DNA from: JAKJGV01 sp964617565 | Lineage (GTDB): Bacteria > Verrucomicrobiota > Kiritimatiellia > CAIQIC01 > JAGNIJ01 | Length of the DNA: 19,942 nt | Direction: 5' to 3' | NCBI GenBank assembly: GCA_964617565.1 | Contig: CAZTYH010000061.1 | Location: 1-19,942, forward strand | In this document: positions 13,389 to 19,942 of the stretch, piece after piece | Layout: each line of letters starts with the position of its first letter | Numbering within the stretch: position 1 is the stretch's first letter | Program-made: the position numbers and the translations under genes | The notes under the pieces: generated by a model | The model's database searches: none | Told to the model about the DNA's origin: nothing | What the model saw: only the letters and a program-made list of their open reading frames with translations

Positions 13389-15487
13389 ACGAATTTGAGA
13401 TTCCACACATCGCGATCGCCGGGAATCCGAACAGCGGCAAATCCACCATCTTTAACGCGCTCACCGGGCTGCGTCAGAAAGTGTCCAACTATCCCGGCGT
13501 GACCGTGGAAAAGCACGAAGGCGTTCTTCAAGTGGAAGGCATCGAGGAAGTACACGCGATTGACCTCCCCGGCATCTACTCGCTCAATCCCCGCTCCATG
13601 GATGAAGTGGTCGCTCACGATGTTCTGCTCGGGATGCGAAAGGACACACCGGAACCGCAAATCATTATCGCTGTCGTGGATGCCGGCACGCTCGAGCGAA
13701 ACCTGTTCCTGACCACCCAACTGCTCAGCCTCGGCAAACCCGTTATCGTCGCGCTGAATATGATGGATGTATGTCAACACCTCGGCGTGAATATTGACGT
13801 GGCGCAGCTTGAGCGCCGGCTCGGTGTACCGGTCGTGCCGATGACCGCCAGCCGGGGTAAAGGCATTCCTGAACTGAAGTCCGCGATTCGCAACATGCTT
13901 TCATCCCCCACACCCACTCGCGATGTCATCGAAATCCCTCCCGCCATAATCGAGCCGATCACCCGGCTGGCCGATGAGCTTGTCAGTGCCGGATTCGTCC
14001 ACGCCGAAGCGGCCCGCGGGGAAGCGTTGCGGTTGATCTGTACGCAGGATTCACTTTCCCGACCGCGATACAACCCTGTACGAGAAAGGTTGCGCCCGCT
14101 GGTCGAGGATTCCCGCACCCGCATCGAGCAATCGGAGCTCTCCTGGTATGCCGTCGAAGCCAAAGCGCGTTACGCGTTCATTGATCAACTCATGCCCGGC
14201 GTACGCGGCGAACGCAGGCATCAGCCTCTTCTCACCGAACGCCTGGATGCATTCTTGACCCATCCGGTCGGCGGGCCGCTGTCGCTGGCGTTCATCGTGC
14301 TGTTGATTTTCATTTCCATCTTCAAGCTCGCTCAAATCCCGATGGATTGGATCGAGACGATATTCGGCCTGCTGGCGGAATGGGTGATCACCCATGTCCC
14401 CGCAGGGCCCATACAAGACCTTCTCACGGAAGGCGTGATCGCCGGCGTCGGAGGGGTCCTCGTGTTTCTCCCCCAGATCATGCTCCTCTTCTTTTTCATC
14501 GCGATCATGGAAGACAGCGGCTACACCGCGCGCGCTGCGTTCATCCTGGATCATTGGATGGGCCGCGTCGGAATGCACGGCAAAGCGTTTATCCCTCTTT
14601 TTTCCAGCTTCGCCTGCGCGATCCCCGGCGTCATGGCCGCGCGCGTGATTGACAATGAAAAGGATCGTCTACTCACCATCATGATCGCCCCGCTGATGTG
14701 CTGCGCGGCACGCTGGCCGGTGTATCTGCTGATCGCCGGCACCGTCATTCCGAATGTGGCCGTGCTGGGTTTTCTTCCGCTGCCGGCACTGGTGCTCGGC
14801 GGGATGGTCATTCTCGGTGTAGTTGCCGCTATCGCGGTCGCCGCGGTGTTTAATCGAACGATCCTGAAAGGCAAGACCACAACCCTTCCGCTCGATCTGC
14901 CCCGCTATCGCCGCCCGCAAATACGGACCTTGCTCCACGTGATGTGGGAACGCAGCGTCCTGTTCATCAAGAAAGCAGGCACTGTCATCCTCGCCATGTC
15001 CATCATCATGTGGGCGCTCACGAACTATCCACGAAAACCCGAAACACCGGCGGAAGAACGGATCCAGCACAGTATCGCCGGCAATTTCGGCAAGATCATC
15101 GAACCGGTCATCGCGCCGATCGGATTTGACTGGCGAATCGGCGTTGCAACGCTCAGCAGCCTTGTCGCCCGCGAAGTTTTCGTGAGCTCGATGGCGACGA
15201 TTTACGGTGTTGAAGTCGCCGACCCTCACAAGACCGCCGATCTCCAGGCCCGCCTGCGGGAGGAACGTGACCCGAAAACAGGCAAGCCGTTCTTCACCCC
15301 ACTGCGCGGTATTTGCATCATGCTTTTCTACGTCCTTTCCATGCAATGCCTCAGCACACTCGTCGTGGTCCGCCGCGAGACGGGAAGCTGGAAGTGGACC
15401 GGTTTCCAGTGGCTTTACATGACCGCGCTTGCCTGGGGAGTGTGCTTCATTGTCTGGCAGGGCGGACGCTGGCTCGGATGGGGATAA
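13385..15487 (+). CDS. feoB: Ferrous iron transporter FeoB
   Basis: The 700-residue inner-membrane protein has an N-terminal G domain with all five motifs: G1 GNPNSGKST (13-21), G2 Thr in GVTVE (T40), G3 DLPG (60-63), G4 NMMD (125-128) and G5 TAS (154-156). A helical guanine-dissociation-inhibitor-like region follows, then the polytopic membrane part with two Gate regions, including the conserved CAIPGVMAAR and a later LVAREVFVSSM. It imports Fe2+, driven or gated by nucleotide hydrolysis. Length is within the family range. It overlaps feoA at its start and the next small gene at its stop (TAATG), making a tight three-gene operon. Confidence 0.96.
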   Translation: MNEFEIPHIAIAGNPNSGKSTIFNALTGLRQKVSNYPGVTVEKHEGVLQVEGIEEVHAIDLPGIYSLNPRSMDEVVAHDVLLGMRKDTPEPQIIIAVVDAGTLERNLFLTTQLLSLGKPVIVALNMMDVCQHLGVNIDVAQLERRLGVPVVPMTASRGKGIPELKSAIRNMLSSPTPTRDVIEIPPAIIEPITRLADELVSAGFVHAEAARGEALRLICTQDSLSRPRYNPVRERLRPLVEDSRTRIEQSELSWYAVEAKARYAFIDQLMPGVRGERRHQPLLTERLDAFLTHPVGGPLSLAFIVLLIFISIFKLAQIPMDWIETIFGLLAEWVITHVPAGPIQDLLTEGVIAGVGGVLVFLPQIMLLFFFIAIMEDSGYTARAAFILDHWMGRVGMHGKAFIPLFSSFACAIPGVMAARVIDNEKDRLLTIMIAPLMCCAARWPVYLLIAGTVIPNVAVLGFLPLPALVLGGMVILGVVAAIAVAAVFNRTILKGKTTTLPLDLPRYRRPQIRTLLHVMWERSVLFIKKAGTVILAMSIIMWALTNYPRKPETPAEERIQHSIAGNFGKIIEPVIAPIGFDWRIGVATLSSLVAREVFVSSMATIYGVEVADPHKTADLQARLREERDPKTGKPFFTPLRGICIMLFYVLSMQCLSTLVVVRRETGSWKWTGFQWLYMTALAWGVCFIVWQGGRWLGWG

Positions 15488-15726
15488 TGGAAATTCAAAT
15501 CCAGGATTTGATTGTTCTGTTGCTCGCCGCTGTTGCGGCGGTCTGGTTGTTTATTCGCTGGCGCAGAAACAGGTCGAAGCCGTGTGGTTCATGCGAATAT
15601 TGCGTCGGGATCAATCTGAAAGATTCCGTCAAGCATGACGAACCCCACACGCCTGAAGCCGACGCGCCAGGTGCCGGCAAGCCATCTGTCCCGGAGCCGC
15701 GGAGCGATCCACAAATCCGTAAGTAA
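15487..15726 (+). CDS. FeoB-associated Cys-rich membrane protein
   Basis: This 79-residue protein starts in the TAATG overlap with the feoB stop. One transmembrane helix (about 8-24, IVLLLAAVAAVWLFIRW) is followed by RRNR and a cysteine cluster C33-x2-C36-x2-C39 (KPCGSCEYC), the hallmark of FeoB-associated Cys-rich proteins that often follow feoB. A hydrophilic Pro-rich tail makes it somewhat longer than usual. Its role in iron uptake is not established; the cysteines may bind iron. The last 98 bp overlap the 3' end of aroD on the other strand. Confidence 0.85.
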   Translation: MEIQIQDLIVLLLAAVAAVWLFIRWRRNRSKPCGSCEYCVGINLKDSVKHDEPHTPEADAPGAGKPSVPEPRSDPQIRK

Positions 15727-16345
15727 GACACGATCCCCCGCAGGCAAGGCGCACGCGAAGATCGGTTGCCTTTTTGCTCATGCCCAACACACAAAGAGGC
15801 TGTGGTCCGCCGTCCTTCAACAACTCGAATAAAATATCCGCATCTTCGCCCTTCTTTACCGCCGTCGCAATCTTGACAATATCGGCCCCACCGGCCCGGG
15901 CCAATCGCGCCATGGACTTCAAGACCTTCAGAGAGGGCGTACCTTCGAAGTCATGAAAAGATCCGATCACCACACGACCGGCGCGATGCGCGCTCTTGCA
16001 GAGCGCCTTGAAAAGAGGACTTCGAATCTCCACGTCCACGGCCGAGACAAAGGGCATCAACGCGGCGTACAAATCACTCCGTTCCTGCTCCGAGCCTCTC
16101 CACGCCCCTTTCTCGCGGCGCGATCGGATGGTCAGCAGGACCGGCGTGCCTGCTGTTTCCATTCTGCGAAGAAACGGCGCGAGCTTGTCTGCCCCCGTCT
16201 TCATCAGGTCCAGGCGAACCTCGATGATATCGAACGGTCTTATCTTCCGCCGCAACACGCGCGACATCGCCGCAAGAGAAGTTACGACGCCGACAATAAG
16301 CGGGTGCTTTCCGACCGTCTTTGAACCGATGCGCAAATTTTTCAA
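15629..16345 (-). CDS. aroD: 3-dehydroquinate dehydratase, type I
   Basis: The 238-residue enzyme converts 3-dehydroquinate to 3-dehydroshikimate through a Schiff base (shikimate pathway, cytoplasm). The Schiff-base Lys is K158 in DIVKIATAV and the catalytic His is H131 in SFHDF. EVRLDL (42-47), TIRSRRE (72-78), the Arg of DLRVRL (R197) and the terminal AAPGQ (216-220) are also in place. I start it at TTG 16345: GAGGA lies 5-6 nt before it, the family's IG..PLIV start follows at once, and it clears the upstream gene's stop by 19 bp. The ATG at 16411 would add 22 unrelated residues and overlap that gene. Its C-terminus lies antiparallel over the end of the Feo-associated gene. Confidence 0.9.
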   Translation of the reverse strand: MKNLRIGSKTVGKHPLIVGVVTSLAAMSRVLRRKIRPFDIIEVRLDLMKTGADKLAPFLRRMETAGTPVLLTIRSRREKGAWRGSEQERSDLYAALMPFVSAVDVEIRSPLFKALCKSAHRAGRVVIGSFHDFEGTPSLKVLKSMARLARAGGADIVKIATAVKKGEDADILFELLKDGGPQPLCVLGMSKKATDLRVRLACGGSCLTYGFVDRSAAPGQMACRHLARRLQACGVRHA

Positions 16346-16364
16346 TGCTGTTCCTCGTCCGCAA

Positions 16365-17309
16365 TCAATCGCCGCCCCGCCTGTTCTCGGATGAATCCGC
16401 CTCATCCCCAACGCCCTCTCGCGGGACCAGTATAGTCAAAGCACGAGGCAACACACGCACTTCGATATCCGCCGGAGCATCAATCAATTCACCATCCACC
16501 TGAATCGGTCCCTCTGTCGCTCGATGAACATCGAGTGTCTTGAATCGCTTCGAAACAACACCCGGCAATGAATCAATGGTCCCATCGAAAAGCCTGTTCA
16601 TATTCCCGAAGACCTGCGGCGCCTCCTGGCGCAATATCGTCACCAGTTCCAACGCCCCGTCATCGGGACAGGCATGCGGAGCGATCTGGGCGCCGCCGCC
16701 GTACTGCGTCAGATTGGCCACGGTGAATATCAAAGGATCCTTGAAAGAATGCTTCCCGGTTCCATCGAGCACTACGTGGATCGGCTTAGGCTCATAGGTG
16801 ATGAGTTCCGTTGCAGCCGCAAGCACATAGGGAAGAATGCCTCTGACCGGAAACTTGTCGAACGTCCGGACAATCGTCGCATCCCAGGCCATGCTGCAGG
16901 TGACAAAAAAAGGCCTGCCGTTGGCCGTGCCGACGTCTATTGTCTTGCGGTCGGCCTTCACCAGCGCCGCCGCGGCCCGGCGTGCATCCAGAGGAATATC
17001 GAAGTGCCGGGCAAAACCATTTCCGCTTCCCGTTGGAATCACACCCAGCGCAACCGGACTATGGATCAATTCGCTCCCGATACTGTTGACGATTCCATCC
17101 CCGCCGACCACGAGAACGGTATCTATCCCTTCCTTGATGGCACTTTGGGCCTTGCGCTTGCCATCTTCAATATTCTTGCTCAACTGGTACGTCAAATCCA
17201 CCGCCGGGATATCCCAATAGCGGGTTAATGCATCAAGAACCGCCGCACCGGTAATCCCGCGTACGCCGCGCGGGCTGATCAACACCCTGACTTTTCTTCG
17301 CTCGCTCAT
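16365..17309 (-). CDS. YegS/DgkB-family lipid kinase
   Basis: The 314-residue protein belongs to the diacylglycerol/sphingosine kinase-like superfamily. It has VLVVGGDGIVNSI with GGDG at 69-72, the nucleotide-binding PTGSGNGFARHF (92-103), the YGGGAQIAPHACPDDG block and QVDGELIDAP near the C-terminus. Such soluble kinases phosphorylate diacylglycerol or related lipids; the true substrate is not evident. I start it at ATG 17309 (MSERRKVRVLISPRG), where the family begins; the frame to 17426 reads into a repeat. There is no Shine-Dalgarno; an extended -10 TGGTATACA ends 6 nt before the ATG. aroD follows 19 bp after its stop, so they are likely co-transcribed. Confidence 0.9.
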   Translation of the reverse strand: MSERRKVRVLISPRGVRGITGAAVLDALTRYWDIPAVDLTYQLSKNIEDGKRKAQSAIKEGIDTVLVVGGDGIVNSIGSELIHSPVALGVIPTGSGNGFARHFDIPLDARRAAAALVKADRKTIDVGTANGRPFFVTCSMAWDATIVRTFDKFPVRGILPYVLAAATELITYEPKPIHVVLDGTGKHSFKDPLIFTVANLTQYGGGAQIAPHACPDDGALELVTILRQEAPQVFGNMNRLFDGTIDSLPGVVSKRFKTLDVHRATEGPIQVDGELIDAPADIEVRVLPRALTILVPREGVGDEADSSENRRGGD

Positions 17310-17315
17310 TTTGAC

Positions 17316-17324
17316 TGTATACCA
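17316..17324 (-). promoter_or_regulatory. Extended -10 element before the lipid kinase gene
   Basis: TGG-TATACA on the minus strand matches the extended -10 form TGn-TATAAT-like. Only GTCAAA lies between it and the ATG. No clear -35 was found at 16-18 bp, as is usual for extended -10 promoters. Confidence 0.45.
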
Positions 17325-17377
17325 AGCATAGCAATCCCATCGGACAGCGCAAGAGTGGCGATAAAGTGCAAGTTTTT

Positions 17378-17468
17378 CTGTCATCCCAAACGGAGTGAGG
17401 GATCTCTGCCCAGGCGAAGAGGGCAAGACAATCGGCAGAGCCCTCGCCGCAGCGGCTCGAGATGACAG
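17378..17468 (-). repeat. Inverted-repeat intergenic element
   Basis: Two imperfect arms of about 33-35 nt face each other: CTGTCATCCC...GAGGGATCTCTGCC (17378-17410) and GGCAGAGCCCTCG...CGAGATGACAG (17434-17468). Outer CTGTCATC and inner GAGGG/CTCTGCC blocks pair, with a 23-nt loop. This type, read as CHPERSEGS-like peptides, recurs between genes of many bacteria as a palindromic element. It separates the lipid kinase from the second AT-rich repeat. The region 17310-17636 has no other feature than these repeats and two promoters. Confidence 0.7.
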
Positions 17469-17501
17469 GGTGCTGACAGGGAACCCGAATTTTTGCCCGT
17501 T

Positions 17502-17563
17502 CCGCTTTTGGATTCCTGATTTTGTGATTGTTTAGAGTTTCGGGTTTCGAGATTCGGATTTGA
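17502..17563 (-). repeat. Interspersed AT-rich intergenic repeat, copy 2
   Basis: On the minus strand this reads CAAATCCGAATCTCGAAACC, then CGAAACTCTAAACAATCACA, AAATCAGGAATCC and AAAAGCGGAACG. It aligns along its length with 298-355 on the plus strand, about 17 kb away in opposite orientation. It sits in the gap between lipid kinase and J-protein genes. Confidence 0.75.
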
Positions 17564-17583
17564 GCCCTCATCCCCCTCCCCAG

Positions 17584-17612
17584 TTGCGCAGACGCCCGAG
17601 CTGCGATATACA
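17584..17612 (+). promoter_or_regulatory. Putative J-protein/rimO promoter
   Basis: TTGCGC (17584-17589) and TATACA (17607-17612) are spaced 17 bp, the same pattern as before trxB. A 24-nt stretch separates the -10 from the ATG and contains GGAG. Confidence 0.45.
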
Positions 17613-17636
17613 TAATCCCTGTTTGGAGATGACAGC

Positions 17637-18626
17637 ATGGGTGTGAGATTTCAGGATTATTACGAGACCCTCGGCGTACCGCGTACAGCCACGGACGCGG
17701 AGATCAAGAAGGCGTATCGTCGCCTCGCACAGAAATACCATCCGGACGTCAATAAGGACTCAGGCGCAGAAGCCAAATTCAAGCAGTTCGGTGAAGCCTA
17801 CGAAGTCCTGAAGGATCCCGAAAAACGCAAGCGCTATGATGCGCTCGGCGCCAACTGGCGCTCCGGACAGGATTTCACTCCGCCGCCCGGCTGGGAAAAT
17901 ATTAATTTCAATTTCCGCGGATCGCCCGGTGCCGGCGCGGGTTTCGATTTCCAGGAGATGGGCGGGTTCAGCGATTTCTTCGAGATGCTTTTCGGCGGAG
18001 GTGGCATGGGCGGTCGGCGTAGAGCACCCGGCGGACGCCGTGCGATGGATGAGTCCTTCTTTTCTTCGAGCGGCGAAGATCATGAAGCGGAAATCACCAT
18101 CTCTCTCGAAGAAGCTTTCCATGGGGCAAAGAAAAGCATCGCGCTTGAAATGGCCGTGCCCGACCCCCGCGGAGCCTTGCGAAAAACGCGCAAGCAATAC
18201 GATGTGCGAATCCCTCCGGGAACGACCGAAGGATCACGCATACGACTTGCAGGACAAGGCGCCCCCGGCCGCGGCGGCGCCGCAGGAGACCTGTTCCTTG
18301 TTGTCCATATTGCGCCGCATCCCGTTTTCACGGTGCACGGACACGATCTGCACATGGCGCTGAAGCTCGCTCCGTGGGAGGCAGCATTGGGCGCAAAAAT
18401 CCATGTGCCTGCGCTCGGGGGAAATCTTTCCCTGACAATCCCCCCACGCACACAGAGCGGCCAGCATCTACGCCTTCGAGGAAAAGGACTGCCCCTTGGC
18501 GGAGGACGCGGTCACGGCGACCTGATTGCCGTTACCCGTATCGTGGTCCCCGACTCGATTACCGCACGGGAACGCGAATTGTTTGAAGAACTTGCCCGCA
18601 CTTCCCGCTTCAATCCCCGAGGCTGA
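17637..18626 (+). CDS. CbpA-type J-domain co-chaperone
   Basis: The 329-residue protein has an N-terminal J domain (about 7-70) with the essential HPD at 35-37, which stimulates DnaK ATPase. A Gly/Phe-rich linker (about 85-130, with FGGGGMGGRRR) and two C-terminal substrate-binding beta-domains (about 150-320, with YDVRIPPGTTEGSRIRLAGQ and LTIPPRTQSGQHLRLRGKG) follow. The CxxCxGxG zinc-finger repeats of canonical DnaJ are absent, which makes it a class II, CbpA-like protein. GGAG lies 8 nt before the ATG. rimO follows 1 nt after the stop. Confidence 0.9.
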   Translation: MGVRFQDYYETLGVPRTATDAEIKKAYRRLAQKYHPDVNKDSGAEAKFKQFGEAYEVLKDPEKRKRYDALGANWRSGQDFTPPPGWENINFNFRGSPGAGAGFDFQEMGGFSDFFEMLFGGGGMGGRRRAPGGRRAMDESFFSSSGEDHEAEITISLEEAFHGAKKSIALEMAVPDPRGALRKTRKQYDVRIPPGTTEGSRIRLAGQGAPGRGGAAGDLFLVVHIAPHPVFTVHGHDLHMALKLAPWEAALGAKIHVPALGGNLSLTIPPRTQSGQHLRLRGKGLPLGGGRGHGDLIAVTRIVVPDSITARERELFEELARTSRFNPRG

Positions 18627-18627
18627 A

Positions 18628-19942
18628 ATGGGAAGCAAGCATGACGATTCACCTGCTGTTGTGTGCCTGATCAGTCTCGGCTGCTCAAAAAACACGGTGG
18701 ATTCCGAATGCCTTCTCGGTGCGCTCGCGCAAAACGGGATCATGATCGCCGAGGACCCGTCCGATGCGGACATCGCGTTAGTCAATACGTGTGGATTCAT
18801 CCACGACGCGCGCGAGGAAACGGCCGAGATGCTCGAGCAGCTCGCATCATTAAAGGCTGCCGGGAAGCTGAAAGCGGTTGCCGCACTGGGCTGCCTCGTG
18901 GAACGGGTTGGCGACTGTCCCGAATTGGCGTCGTTCCTCGACGCTGCCGACGCGCGTGTCAGTTTTGCCGAATATCCCCGGTTGCCGGAGATTTGTCGCG
19001 AACTTGTCGCTGGGGCAAAGGCGCAAGGCACCCAAAAGATGTTTGCGTATCCTCATCGTCCGCCTCCTGAATTCATGCGTTTTCTCAACTCACCACGCGC
19101 GCGGATCGGCAGTCCGCACACCGCCTATCTGAAGATTTCGGAGGGTTGTTCAAATGTGTGCCGCTTCTGCTCGATTCCCCGCATTCGCGGACTCCAGGTC
19201 AGCCGCCCGATGGAAGAACTTATTGTCGAGGCGCAAGCACTCGTGAACGGCGGCGCGCGGGAGATCAACCTCATCGCCCAGGATACCACGAGTTACGGGC
19301 GCGATTCATACGGCGAGGCCCGCATCGTTCAATTGCTTCAAAAACTGAGCGCCGCAATACCCCACGCATGGATTCGCATGCTCTACGCTTACCCCGCGCA
19401 GCTTACCGATGAACTGATGGATTTACTGGCCTCCGCACCCAACCTGTGCCCCTATCTCGATCTTCCCCTTCAGCACATTTCCGATTCGATGCTGAAAACG
19501 ATGGGCCGCGGGATGAGCCGGAAGCAGACGCTCGATCTTCTCGACCGGATACGGGAACGCATGCCGGCCGGAGCGATCCGCACAACCTTCATTGTCGGAT
19601 TCCCCGGCGAAACGGAGGCAAACTTTGCAGAGCTGTTGGATCTTGTGCGTGAAGAACGATTCACCCACATGGGTGTTTTTTCCTACTCCCCGGAACCCGG
19701 CACGCCCGCAGCCAAGCTATCCGATGACGTTCCGATGGAGGTCAAGCTCGCCCGTCGTGATGCGTTGATGAAGGCACAACTCGAAGTGTCTCGCTCACGA
19801 TTGCGAAAGATGATCGGTCAACAAGTCGAGGTCATGATTGACGGATTCGTGTCCAAAGGCGCTGAAGCCCCGCGCGCAACAAAAGCCTTCGGACGAAGCC
19901 GTCTCGACGCGCCGGAAGTGGATGGCCTGATATTTCTGAAGC
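18628..19942 (+). CDS. rimO: Ribosomal protein S12 methylthiotransferase, C-terminus cut
   Basis: Residues 1-438 are present and run off the right edge. RimO is a radical-SAM enzyme with two 4Fe-4S clusters that adds a methylthio group to the conserved Asp of ribosomal protein S12. The N-terminal cluster cysteines are C19 (LGCSKNTVDSE), C55 (NTCGFI) and C89 (LGCL); the radical-SAM motif is C174-x3-C178-x2-C181 (GCSNVCRFC). Further landmarks are LIAQDTTSYG, PYLDLPLQH, TFIVGFPGE and HMGVFSYSPEPGTPA, then the start of the TRAM domain. SLGCSKN.VDSE distinguishes RimO from the related tRNA enzyme MiaB. It starts 1 nt after the J-protein stop, with only a weak GAGG before it, so translational coupling is likely. 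Confidence 0.95.
   Translation, partial: MGSKHDDSPAVVCLISLGCSKNTVDSECLLGALAQNGIMIAEDPSDADIALVNTCGFIHDAREETAEMLEQLASLKAAGKLKAVAALGCLVERVGDCPELASFLDAADARVSFAEYPRLPEICRELVAGAKAQGTQKMFAYPHRPPPEFMRFLNSPRARIGSPHTAYLKISEGCSNVCRFCSIPRIRGLQVSRPMEELIVEAQALVNGGAREINLIAQDTTSYGRDSYGEARIVQLLQKLSAAIPHAWIRMLYAYPAQLTDELMDLLASAPNLCPYLDLPLQHISDSMLKTMGRGMSRKQTLDLLDRIRERMPAGAIRTTFIVGFPGETEANFAELLDLVREERFTHMGVFSYSPEPGTPAAKLSDDVPMEVKLARRDALMKAQLEVSRSRLRKMIGQQVEVMIDGFVSKGAEAPRATKAFGRSRLDAPEVDGLIFLK

Noticed and set aside
17233..17638. Minus-strand frames giving peptides such as CHLEPLRRG and ISKPETLNNHKIRNPK
   Set aside because: These are translations of the two intergenic repeats, not genes.

Overview
The window is a GC-rich, densely packed bacterial chromosome segment. 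It probably comes from the PVC group, most likely Kiritimatiellota or a Verrucomicrobia relative. That is an inference from several features together: a PEP-CTERM sorted protein, a secreted right-handed beta-helix protein ending in the DTDGDGVPDWWE-type calcium-binding tail common in those phyla, a GH99-like lipoprotein, and two copies of an AT-rich intergenic repeat of the TCCGAATCTC/AATCCGAAA kind that is common in PVC and candidate-phylum genomes. No rRNA, tRNA, CRISPR array, transposase or phage gene was recognised.

Layout. 1-224 (-): start of a truncated, very basic protein. 376-792 (-): YjbQ-family protein. 879-2568 (+): membrane-anchored lytic transglycosylase, then an Ldh2-family NAD(P)-dependent 2-hydroxyacid dehydrogenase. 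2572-5255 (-): trxB followed 2 bp later by an MsbA-like ABC exporter. 5411-5791 (+): dimeric-type dUTPase. 5923-13003 (-): an accessory block devoted to the cell envelope and outside of the cell. 13149-15726 (+): feoA, feoB and a FeoB-associated Cys-rich membrane protein with overlapping start/stop codons. 15629-17309 (-): diacylglycerol kinase-family lipid kinase, then type I aroD. 17637-19942 (+): CbpA-type J-protein, then rimO, which runs off the end.

The accessory block is the part worth attention. It has three transcription units, all on the minus strand. The first is a GH99-like lipoprotein (11816-13003). The second is a two-gene unit: a tandem-duplicated secreted beta-rich protein (10703-11599) and a lipoprotein (10103-10660). 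The third is a four-gene unit (9844 down to 5923): a small highly export-like beta-sandwich protein, an Ig-like secreted partner, a beta-helix protein and a PEP-CTERM protein, closed by a hairpin terminator. The promoter regions of the second and third units share a palindrome, GATAA-N3-TTATC (one copy before the third unit, two in tandem before the second), so they may form one regulon. The spacing and sequence resemble a 7-1-7 Fur-family box, but the regulator is not shown by this window.

The remaining genes are housekeeping: redox (trxB), lipid export and phosphorylation, nucleotide sanitation, iron(II) uptake, shikimate pathway, chaperone and ribosomal protein S12 modification. Several of them (lytic transglycosylase, feoA, lipid kinase) have a -10-like box only 6-8 nt before the ATG and no Shine-Dalgarno, suggesting leaderless mRNAs. 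Genes of the accessory block mostly have good purine-rich ribosome binding sites.
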